A stretch of DNA of 11,122 nt from Euryarchaeota archaeon UBA170 (GTDB lineage Archaea; Thermoplasmatota; Poseidoniia; Poseidoniales; Thalassarchaeaceae), in assembly GCA_002499345.1 (NCBI GenBank), contig DALF01000049.1, positions 5,829 through 16,950 on the forward strand, written 5' to 3'. The translations under genes and the position numbers were made by a program. The notes beneath the pieces are model-generated. The model ran no database searches. It saw only the letters and a list, made by a program, of their open reading frames with translations, and was not told the origin of the DNA. Positions 1 to 5,635 of this stretch are shown here, piece by piece. Within the stretch, counting starts at the first letter, position 1. Every line of letters begins with the position of its first letter.

Positions 1-480
1 TCTGTACCCGAAGTCTATGTCTATGGTCGCCACCTGTTCGATGACGGCCAAGTCCGAGGCACGTACCAACTCAGTGGTTTGCATCTCTATTTCTAAATCA
101 CCAGTGTTCCCGTCTAGATCCACATTCGAGGCATCATACGTACCGATAGATTCAGCTTCATAGACCAGAGTTGAGCGATTATCTACATTCATTGTGTAGA
201 TGTCCGTAACTGTTCTATCTAGCGTGCCGGTGAGGTATTGTACGTTTGTAGATACGCCCGAGGAGCTGACGAATTCGCCTACGTCAAGATAGCCATCGTA
301 CAGCCACCTATCTCCAACTTCCCATGTAGGGACATCTGTAATTGCAGTATTCCTACTGGCTGATTCTAGTTTGGAGATTCCCTCATCTAAATTATTCATT
401 TCATCGGAATGGAGCATCAAGATGCATTGCGAAGAAAGAAGAATCACTACGATAACAGCTGACGCGAGGGGCTTACTCAT
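1..480 (-). CDS. secreted or membrane-anchored protein, function unknown (C-terminal part outside window)
   Basis: The minus strand reads open from ATG at 478-480 to base 1: 160 codons with no stop, so the gene continues past the left edge. Residues 1-4 carry one lysine, and residues 5-23 are strongly hydrophobic, which fits a Sec signal peptide or N-terminal anchor. Cys19 follows L-S-S-Q, a poor lipobox, so lipidation is doubtful. Residues 53-63 read W-E-V-G-D-R-W-L-Y-D-G. This W-x-V-G-D-x-W motif I associate with large secreted proteins of marine archaea. The rest is rich in Thr, Asp, Val and Ser with alternating beta-type patterns, as in an extracellular beta-rich domain. A clear AGGAG lies upstream. 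The gene starts 49 bases after the TATA-binding protein stop on the same strand, so co-transcription is likely. I do not recognise a named family. Confidence 0.75.
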   Translation of the reverse strand, partial: MSKPLASAVIVVILLSSQCILMLHSDEMNNLDEGISKLESASRNTAITDVPTWEVGDRWLYDGYLDVGEFVSSSGVSTNVQYLTGTLDRTVTDIYTMNVDNRSTLVYEAESIGTYDASNVDLDGNTGDLEIEMQTTELVRASDLAVIEQVATIDIDFGYR

Positions 481-484
481 ACAT

Positions 485-489
485 CTCCT
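485..489 (-). promoter_or_regulatory. ribosome binding site AGGAG for the secreted protein at 1-480
   Basis: On the minus strand AGGAG sits four bases before the ATG at 478-480. It fixes this start. It also suggests that the gene is translated from inside a longer message, probably the tbp transcript, because no good TATA box is seen in the 49-base gap. Confidence 0.6.
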
Positions 490-529
490 ATGTAGATGCT
501 ACAAATCAATGTGACTGTATCGGTCTTGA

Positions 530-1258
530 TTACATTGCCCTGTAATCCGGCAAATCTGCTAGCTCATCTTGAATGAATTGAACTGCCTCAAGAATCTGAT
601 CCTTTGCTCTAGCTCCAGTAATGACCATCTTGCCACTTCCGAAGATTAGACAAACTACCTTGGGGTAATCTAACCTGTAAATGAGTCCGGGGAACTGCTC
701 AGGCTCATACTCAACCTTGTCAAAAGGTAGGTGAAACGTTAGATTGTTCAGGTTAAGCCTCCTAGGGAGTGCGGCCAGAGGCTCTCCTTGCTTGATTCCT
801 CTAATCCTCGCATCCTCATTCTCAACTTCTTCGTCAGTAGCAGCTCTTATTCCACCAGCATCATCGATAACCTTAGTGTTGATGTCATCCATCTTAGCGA
901 CTCCAGTGTAGTCTTCAGGGAAAAAGAGAGAATATGTGGCGACCATATTCTGGACTTCAATATCCACATCAGCAACATCCCAAGTTGAGATTCCTGCCGC
1001 TCTGAGATCTCCGATCATTCTCTCAATTCCTGTCTCGATATTCTGTTGATTCTTCCCACCAGTGCATACCGCCCTACCAGATCTGAACATCAGTATCGCC
1101 AGTTTGGGATCTACGACTCGATAGACAACCCCTGGGAATTGTTCGGGCTCATATTCGCAATTCAATTGAATGGCTATATCCGGGAGGTCAAGTTCCTCGG
1201 CAACCCTCGTCGACGCTACAACATTCACTACAGTTAGGCGTTCTTCATCGCTTAGCAT
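530..1258 (-). CDS. tbp: TATA-box-binding protein (TBP) with an insert in the second repeat
   Basis: General archaeal transcription factor that binds and bends TATA promoters and recruits TFB and RNA polymerase. The two saddle repeats are plain: residues about 8-90 and about 100-235. Each carries the E-Y-E-P-E-Q-F-P-G stirrup motif (residues 35-43 and 183-191). The four phenylalanines that wedge into DNA are present: F41, F58, F189 and F206. The protein is 242 residues, against about 180-200 in most archaea. The extra length is almost all one in-frame insert at about residues 115-167, between strand S1' (V-Q-N-M-V-A-T-Y-S-L) and helix H1' (L-N-L-N-N-L). The matching phenylalanines of the two repeats are 148 residues apart instead of the roughly 90 usual. 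The start is ATG at 1256-1258, placed right where a TATA box predicts transcription to begin. The stop is TAA. Identity is very secure; the role of the insert is unknown. Confidence 0.97.
   Translation of the reverse strand: MLSDEERLTVVNVVASTRVAEELDLPDIAIQLNCEYEPEQFPGVVYRVVDPKLAILMFRSGRAVCTGGKNQQNIETGIERMIGDLRAAGISTWDVADVDIEVQNMVATYSLFFPEDYTGVAKMDDINTKVIDDAGGIRAATDEEVENEDARIRGIKQGEPLAALPRRLNLNNLTFHLPFDKVEYEPEQFPGLIYRLDYPKVVCLIFGSGKMVITGARAKDQILEAVQFIQDELADLPDYRAM
758..916 (-). other. in-frame insert inside TBP repeat 2 (about residues 115-167)
   Basis: The encoded stretch has no counterpart in repeat 1, where the strand runs straight into the helix (V-A-S-T-R-V-A-E-E-L-D-L). Its first two thirds are acidic (D-D-I-N, D-D-A-G-G, D-E-E-V-E-N-E-D). 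Its end is basic (R-I-R-G-I-K and P-R-R). The reading frame is intact, and codon use looks like the rest of the gene. It lacks intein splice residues. Boundaries are good to about five residues either way. Confidence 0.8.
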
Positions 1259-1279
1259 GGGTCGCGCACTTATATTCTA

Positions 1280-1287
1280 CTTATAAA
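1280..1287 (-). promoter_or_regulatory. TATA box of the tbp gene
   Basis: The minus strand reads TTTATAAG, a near-ideal archaeal TATA box, in the 58-base gap between mevalonate kinase and tbp. Its centre is about 26 bases before the tbp ATG. Archaeal transcription normally starts about 25-27 bases from the TATA centre, so the message should begin at or next to the start codon. No Shine-Dalgarno sequence lies between. This points to a leaderless transcript. Confidence 0.65.
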
Positions 1288-1316
1288 GGATATTAGTGAA
1301 TAAAATTAGTCATGGC

Positions 1317-2297
1317 TCAATTTTCCTGCACTATTATTCGAGCTCCGCCTGAGCCAAACCTAGAGATTAGAGGCCTTCCTCCTGCAATTTCAATGCATTC
1401 AGCGACTCTCTGAGGATTTCTAGTCAGAGAGACCATACATCCCCCTCCTCCTGCCCCAGTTAGTTTGGTCCCCAATGAGTGTCCTTCCGTAGCCGAAATA
1501 AGATTTTCAAGCTCTGGGCTACTCACTCCAATATTCCGTAATCTATCCTGACAGGCGTTCATCGCTAGACCTACTTCTTCCATATTGCCAGATGAAAGAG
1601 CTGAAAGGCCACTAGAGGTTATCTCCCCTATCGCCTCTATTTCCGCCATCTTCAGCGGATTAGACTTGAGTAATTCAGATACTCCTTCCACCATCTCTCC
1701 AGTAGGGGACCCTACACCAGTGAATCCTAATACTAGCCAAACATCCTCTATTTTTGGAATTTCAACCCTACTTATTGACCATTTTCTGCTTCCTTCTGGA
1801 GTTTCCAGAGTAGACTCAAAGATATGCTTCGTTCCAGGTATAGGGTTCCCAGAAACTACAATGCATCCTCCAAGCGCACTGGTTGCCGTATCAGTGGGAC
1901 TGGCCCTGCCCTTCTGGGCATTGGCCTCCGCAGAGTGCCCGATCCTAGCCAGTGAAACCAAGTCCAGATTTTCGTCTGGACTTACCAGTTCCTGCAGGGC
2001 GGCACCCATGGCGTTGGAAAGAGCCGCCGACGACCCAAGTCCCGCCGCGGAGTACAGGCCACTCTTGATTTCTATTTCGAGAGGAGGTCCTGAATATTTG
2101 AAAACGCTATTTAGGATGTGAGAGATATGGGGGTGTCTCGAGGACTCGAAGGGCATTCCTTCCAAGACCCATCTGTTCGATTCAGATATTGAAACCTCCA
2201 CACCAGATTCTATTGAAACGGCAACTGCAGGTTGCCCATAAACCACTGCATGCTCTCCGAACAGGATACATTTGCCCGGCGCGAACGCTCTTGTCAC
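1317..2297 (-). CDS. mvk: mevalonate kinase (GHMP kinase family)
   Basis: Phosphorylates mevalonate to 5-phosphomevalonate with ATP, in the cytoplasmic pathway to archaeal isoprenoid lipids. The three GHMP motifs are present, numbered here from the GTG start: A-P-G-K-C-I-L-F-G-E-H-A-V-V-Y-G (6-21), A-A-G-L-G-S-S-A-A (84-92), the ATP phosphate loop, and K-L-T-G-A-G-G-G-G-C (278-287). The probable catalytic aspartate is D136 in G-R-A-S-P-T-D-T-A-T-S, a form typical of archaeal mevalonate kinases. The frame is open back to a TTG at 2364-2366, which would give 349 residues. I prefer the GTG at 2295-2297 (326 residues) because family members begin a few residues before the A-P-G-K motif, and the extra 23 residues look unrelated to it. 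It lies just upstream of tbp on the same strand and divergent from the Fe-S oxidoreductase. Confidence 0.92.
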   Translation of the reverse strand: MTRAFAPGKCILFGEHAVVYGQPAVAVSIESGVEVSISESNRWVLEGMPFESSRHPHISHILNSVFKYSGPPLEIEIKSGLYSAAGLGSSAALSNAMGAALQELVSPDENLDLVSLARIGHSAEANAQKGRASPTDTATSALGGCIVVSGNPIPGTKHIFESTLETPEGSRKWSISRVEIPKIEDVWLVLGFTGVGSPTGEMVEGVSELLKSNPLKMAEIEAIGEITSSGLSALSSGNMEEVGLAMNACQDRLRNIGVSSPELENLISATEGHSLGTKLTGAGGGGCMVSLTRNPQRVAECIEIAGGRPLISRFGSGGARIIVQEN

Positions 2298-2408
2298 GTC
2301 TCCCGCCCATGGTCTAGGGAAATGAGCATTGGCATAAATCAATAATAGCGGTTCCTTCAAGTCCAACTACTGTTTGGGAGGGTCACTAGTAAGCACCGAG
2401 GGGATATA
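2298..2408. promoter_or_regulatory. divergent intergenic region with probable promoters for mvk and the Fe-S oxidoreductase
   Basis: If mvk starts at the GTG at 2295-2297, this 111-base stretch separates two divergent genes. It has an A/T-rich core at 2332-2346 (gcataaatcaataat) that offers a weak TATA-like element on either strand. On the minus strand TTTATGCC is centred about 39 bases before the mvk start. On the plus strand CATAAATCAATAAT lies about 65-75 bases before the TTG of the oxidoreductase. Both matches to the archaeal TATA consensus are imperfect, so the assignment is tentative. Confidence 0.35.
2398..2403 (+). promoter_or_regulatory. ribosome binding site GAGGGG for the Fe-S oxidoreductase
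   Basis: A purine-rich GAGGGG lies five bases before the TTG at 2409-2411. It supports this unusual start codon, since no ATG or GTG that would preserve the first membrane helix is nearby. Confidence 0.5.
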
Positions 2409-4451
2409 TTGGAACACCCATTACTTCAGTCATACGGTCCCCTTGATGGTTGGCACATCCTATTGGCCATTGGAGTCATATCAATCGGATTCTTCACGTA
2501 TCAGGTCCAGAAGGCTACTAGGCTAGTTATGCTAGGATCTTCTGATGATAGGTTTGATTCGTGGGGTACCAGAGTAAGTGAATTCCTTTCTGGTTGGTTG
2601 TTCCAAAAGAAAGTTCTCAGAGACAAGGTTGCAGGAACTATGCATGTTCTAATGTTCTGGGGCTTCCTAATGTTGGCCTCGGATATGCTAGACTTAGCTA
2701 CCGCTAATGCGTTTTCTGGGAAGGTACTGCCTGCAATCTTAGTCGGGCCGTGGAATGGAATGGTGGAGTTAGGTTACTTTATGGCCCTTATCGGGTGTGT
2801 TAGTGCCCTTACAAGAAGGGTGGTATTCACACCTGAAAAGCTGAAGGGCAAATCTCAGCTTGAGGGAAATGCCATTCTACTGCTAATCTTTACCATAACT
2901 ACCACATCGTTCATGGTCGAGTCCGCTGAATCGCCCAGCTCTTTTTGGGAGCCACTGGGGTATTGGTTTTCAGAAATAGGACTTTCAGAGCAAACGGTAA
3001 TCCTGTCATACTGGGCCCATATGTTGGCGATATCGGTTTTCCTATTCTTGATTCCTTTGTCCAAGCACATGCACCTAGTCATGGCCGTTCCTAACGTTTT
3101 CTTCCACGACGCTGGACCTATGGCTAGGATGAGGCCACTAGCAACTGGAGAAGACGGTAAAGCGGTACCCCTGGAAGATTTAGATATCGATTCGTTTGGG
3201 GTTAGCTCCTACAATCAGTATTCTTGGAGGCAACTAATCGACGGGTGGTCTTGCACATCTTGTGCTAGATGCCAAGACGTCTGCCCCGCCTATGCGTCCG
3301 GAAAGGGACTGAATCCAATGCAGGTCATACATGACGTGAGGGACTATGCAAATGATCACGCTCCAATACTACTCGCGGGGGGACAGCCAGAAGAGACGAT
3401 GCTTGAGAGGATTACAGAGGAGGCAGTTTGGGCATGTACCACATGTAATGCGTGTGTGGACGTCTGCCCACTTTACATTGAGCATGTCCCGAAGCTAACC
3501 GATCTAAGAAGGAACGCAATGATGGAGACCATGGAGTATCCAGAGGTCCTCAACACTGCCATGGGGAACATTGAATCTGCTTCAAATCCTTATGGTTTCG
3601 GAGCGCATGAGAGGGCCGACTGGGCCTCAGACCTCGGAGTAAAAGTAGGGGAGCCAGCCGAGTACATCTACTTCGTTGGCTGTGCAGCTAGTTTTGATGA
3701 GAGGAATCAGAAGGTGGCGAGATCTACCATCTCTCTCCTCAAGGAAGCGGGCCTAGATGTGGGGATATTAGGCATGCAAGAAGGATGCTCAGGAGATCCT
3801 GCAAGGAGAGCAGGAAACGAATATCTTTTCCAGATGCTAGCAGAAACAAATATGTCCACATTCCAAGAGCTCGGGGTCAAGAGAATAGTCGCATCTTGTC
3901 CTCACTGCTTTCACACCCTAGGAAAAGAATACGGAGATTTTGGAGGAGAAGATTTGGAGGTGTTCCATCACTCTGAGATTATTGCCAAGCTTCAGCAGGA
4001 AGGAAAGCTACCTGAAGCTGAAAAGAATGGACGGAGCATTACTTTCCATGATCCCTGCTATCTGGGAAGAATAGGGGATATCGTAGATGCCCCAAGGTCA
4101 GTAATAGGAGGTGTTGATGCCGAGCCAGAGAGACATGGAAAAGACTCATTCTGCTGTGGCGCAGGAGGTGCTCAGATGTGGATGGAAGAAGATGCTGATA
4201 AGAGGGTCAACGAGATTAGGGCCGCAGAACTGGCAGAAACTGGATGCGATACTGTGGCAGTCGGCTGCCCCTTCTGTTCAGTGATGGTAAAGGATGGTTT
4301 GGATGCAGTAGGTTCTGATATGGAAGTTCTCGACGTTGCAGAACTACTTTGGGAGCAGATTGTGGCAAAAGATCTAGAGATTCATGATAAGACCAAGAAT
4401 AGGACCGGGAAGGTAAGGATATGGAACTCCTCAATATCTGATTTAGTGTGA
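2409..4451 (+). CDS. membrane Fe-S oxidoreductase, HdrD-like with cytochrome b-type domain (possible ETF:quinone oxidoreductase)
   Basis: A 680-residue fusion. The N-terminal 235 residues hold about five or six membrane segments (about 15-33, 77-95, 107-135, 153-170, 197-217 and up to 231). Histidines at 79, 204, 220 and 222 are candidate haem ligands, as in NarI/HdrE-like cytochrome b. Next are two 4Fe-4S motifs, C282-x2-C285-x2-C288-x3-C292 and C343-x2-C346-x2-C349-x3-C353. Then come two HdrD-type cysteine-rich domains: C425, C460 (G-C-S-G-D-P-A-R-R), C497, C500, and a full C550, C582-C583-G, C620, C623. The first has one cysteine where the classical motif has two. The same architecture occurs in bacterial FadF/EtfD-type proteins, which pass electrons from electron-transfer flavoprotein to quinone during fatty-acid oxidation. 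I infer that role here. No etfAB gene is in the window. Methanogen heterodisulfide reductase is less likely in this setting. Confidence 0.85.
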   Translation: MEHPLLQSYGPLDGWHILLAIGVISIGFFTYQVQKATRLVMLGSSDDRFDSWGTRVSEFLSGWLFQKKVLRDKVAGTMHVLMFWGFLMLASDMLDLATANAFSGKVLPAILVGPWNGMVELGYFMALIGCVSALTRRVVFTPEKLKGKSQLEGNAILLLIFTITTTSFMVESAESPSSFWEPLGYWFSEIGLSEQTVILSYWAHMLAISVFLFLIPLSKHMHLVMAVPNVFFHDAGPMARMRPLATGEDGKAVPLEDLDIDSFGVSSYNQYSWRQLIDGWSCTSCARCQDVCPAYASGKGLNPMQVIHDVRDYANDHAPILLAGGQPEETMLERITEEAVWACTTCNACVDVCPLYIEHVPKLTDLRRNAMMETMEYPEVLNTAMGNIESASNPYGFGAHERADWASDLGVKVGEPAEYIYFVGCAASFDERNQKVARSTISLLKEAGLDVGILGMQEGCSGDPARRAGNEYLFQMLAETNMSTFQELGVKRIVASCPHCFHTLGKEYGDFGGEDLEVFHHSEIIAKLQQEGKLPEAEKNGRSITFHDPCYLGRIGDIVDAPRSVIGGVDAEPERHGKDSFCCGAGGAQMWMEEDADKRVNEIRAAELAETGCDTVAVGCPFCSVMVKDGLDAVGSDMEVLDVAELLWEQIVAKDLEIHDKTKNRTGKVRIWNSSISDLV

Positions 4452-4468
4452 TTCAGGGGAATATTGTA

Positions 4469-4493
4469 ATGATAACTCCACAGTGAGTGTCAT
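4469..4493 (+). other. imperfect hairpin between the oxidoreductase and the small membrane protein
   Basis: ATGAT(a)ACTC pairs with GAGTGTCAT around a six-base loop, with one bulged A and one G-T pair. No T-run follows, so it is a poor intrinsic terminator. It lies directly upstream of, and overlaps, the TATA-like CATAAGTAAA at 4491-4500. It could be an operator or chance. Confidence 0.25.
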
Positions 4494-4500
4494 AAGTAAA
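4491..4500 (+). promoter_or_regulatory. possible TATA element for the operon starting at 4518
   Basis: CATAAGTAAA is centred about 23 bases before the ATG at 4518, close to the distance expected for a leaderless archaeal transcript. The match to the TATA consensus is only moderate. No Shine-Dalgarno sequence precedes the ATG. Confidence 0.35.
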
Positions 4501-4517
4501 ACCTTCAAGCCAGAACT

Positions 4518-4919
4518 ATGGAAGGCGCCTTCACATTTATGGGAATGTCAGTAACTAATCTTGCAAAACTATTCGGAGCGATCTTAGTAGCATGGGGAAT
4601 TATGGCTTACTTCATGCAGAGTGCAGATCCTCCTTCAATCACTGCAATGATTCCAGCATTTATGGGCCTTCCTCTGCTATCATTGGGTCTACTAGCCGAC
4701 TGGAATGAATCCAATTCTCATCACTACATGCACGCTGCAATGGTCTTCGCGCTGCTGATGGTTTTGGGAGGTGCGCAGGGTCTTATCGATATCGATGGAA
4801 AATCTAACCTGGCTATCGGATCCCATCTGATTCTAGCTCTTCTTGGAATAATTTTCATGGTTGCTGGAATAATGTCATTCAGACATGCCCGGAAACTTAG
4901 GGAATCTTCAGGTGTTTAA
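4518..4919 (+). CDS. small four-helix membrane protein, function unknown
   Basis: A 133-residue protein with four predicted membrane helices (about 15-33, 40-60, 71-91 and 99-119) and a short basic tail (R-H-A-R-K-L-R). The segment before and in helix 2 (I-T-A-M-I-P-A-F-M-G-L-P-L-L) and the H-H-Y-M-H-A-A-M at the start of helix 3 resemble a small conserved membrane family that I recall from bacteria, with a T-A-L-I-P-A-F-x-G-x-P and H-A-M-H pattern. That family has no function I can name. The histidine pairs (68, 69, 72) could bind metal or haem, but this is speculation. ATG at 4518 is used here; ATG codons at 4539 and 4545 would remove only the soluble N-terminus and are possible. Its stop codon directly abuts the next start, so it is likely the first gene of an operon with the hydrolase and cysS. 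Confidence 0.8.
   Translation: MEGAFTFMGMSVTNLAKLFGAILVAWGIMAYFMQSADPPSITAMIPAFMGLPLLSLGLLADWNESNSHHYMHAAMVFALLMVLGGAQGLIDIDGKSNLAIGSHLILALLGIIFMVAGIMSFRHARKLRESSGV
4910..4914 (+). promoter_or_regulatory. ribosome binding site AGGTG for the hydrolase at 4920
   Basis: AGGTG lies within the last codons of the membrane protein, five bases before the TTG at 4920-4922. It supports that start and suggests translational coupling between the two genes. Confidence 0.45.
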
Positions 4920-5609
4920 TTGCATCCAGTTATTGGAATAACTTGCTTCATGAGAGACACGGTGTATGGAAATTGGAATAGGCATGCCGCAATTCTTCCC
5001 TCAGCGTATGTTTCAGCTGTAGAGAGAGCGGGGGGAATTCCGATGATAATTCCTCCAGCGGGTGACATGACTGTCTTACTGGGGACTATCGATGGACTGA
5101 TTATCTCCGGAGGCCCCGATGTTTCTCCAGAGCAGTATAATCAACAGCCCGGGCCAATGACAGTAGAATTCTATCCTAATCAGGATAAAACTGAGATCGG
5201 CCTAATATCAGAAGCGTTGGAAAGAGATTTGCCCTTGCTAGGGGTCTGTAGAGGTATGCAAATTCTTAGTGTAGCTCACGGTGGTTCTCTCCATCAGCAC
5301 TTGGATGATACGCCCGGCCATGAGGGCCACGGGGGCTATGACGGGACTTCGACTGATCATTCTGTAATCGTTGAACCGGACTCCTTACTTTGTAGTTTGA
5401 TGGGTACGTCCTTCACTGTAAACTCAGCCCATCACCAAGGGGTATCTGATCCGGGATCCCTCTCAATATCAGCAGTAGCCGGTCATGATGGTTTAATCGA
5501 AGCAGTTGAGAGGAGAGATAAGAAATTCTGCTTGGGCGTTCAATGGCACCCCGAGCGTTACGGGCATGACTTACTCTTCTCTGCACTTGTAGAAGCTGCG
5601 AGAAGTTGA
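4920..5609 (+). CDS. class I glutamine amidotransferase-like hydrolase, gamma-Glu-GABA hydrolase (peptidase C26) family
   Basis: A 229-residue cytoplasmic enzyme of the fold that cleaves gamma-glutamyl amide bonds. PuuD of E. coli, which splits gamma-glutamyl-GABA in putrescine breakdown, is the best-known relative. The catalytic triad is visible: C110 in G-V-C-R-G-M-Q (nucleophile elbow), and H210 and E212 in Q-W-H-P-E. Other family marks are the start M-H-P-V-I-G-I-T, I-S-G-G-P-D-V-S-P (62-70), which helps form the oxyanion side, and N-S-A-H-H-Q-G (168-174). Length is slightly short for the family (about 240-260). The start is TTG immediately after the TAA of the upstream gene. The substrate cannot be read from the sequence. 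No polyamine gene is near, so calling it PuuD would be overreach. Confidence 0.85.
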   Translation: MHPVIGITCFMRDTVYGNWNRHAAILPSAYVSAVERAGGIPMIIPPAGDMTVLLGTIDGLIISGGPDVSPEQYNQQPGPMTVEFYPNQDKTEIGLISEALERDLPLLGVCRGMQILSVAHGGSLHQHLDDTPGHEGHGGYDGTSTDHSVIVEPDSLLCSLMGTSFTVNSAHHQGVSDPGSLSISAVAGHDGLIEAVERRDKKFCLGVQWHPERYGHDLLFSALVEAARS

Positions 5610-5635
5610 TGATGGTAACCCTCCTAGAAGGTACC

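Noticed and set aside
19..480. Lipobox at Cys19 of the left-edge secreted protein
   Set aside because: The residue before the cysteine is glutamine; a lipobox needs Gly, Ala or Ser there.
758..916. The TBP insert as an intein
   Set aside because: It is far too short. It lacks a Cys or Ser at its first position and a His-Asn at its end followed by Cys, Ser or Thr.
758..916. The TBP insert as a frameshift or fused second gene
   Set aside because: The reading frame runs unbroken into a correct helix H1' and the second stirrup motif, and the composition matches the rest of the gene.
1585..2121. Plus-strand open frame of 178 codons opposite mevalonate kinase
   Set aside because: It lies wholly antisense to the conserved GHMP motifs, is low-complexity Ser/Pro-rich, and has no ribosome site. 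It is a shadow frame.
5606..5635. Extended cysS N-terminus starting at TTG 5606 or ATG 5609
   Set aside because: Homologous enzymes begin at the M-T-L-R-V-Y-D-T position, and the better ribosome site precedes the ATG at 5636. The extra ten residues are not family-like.
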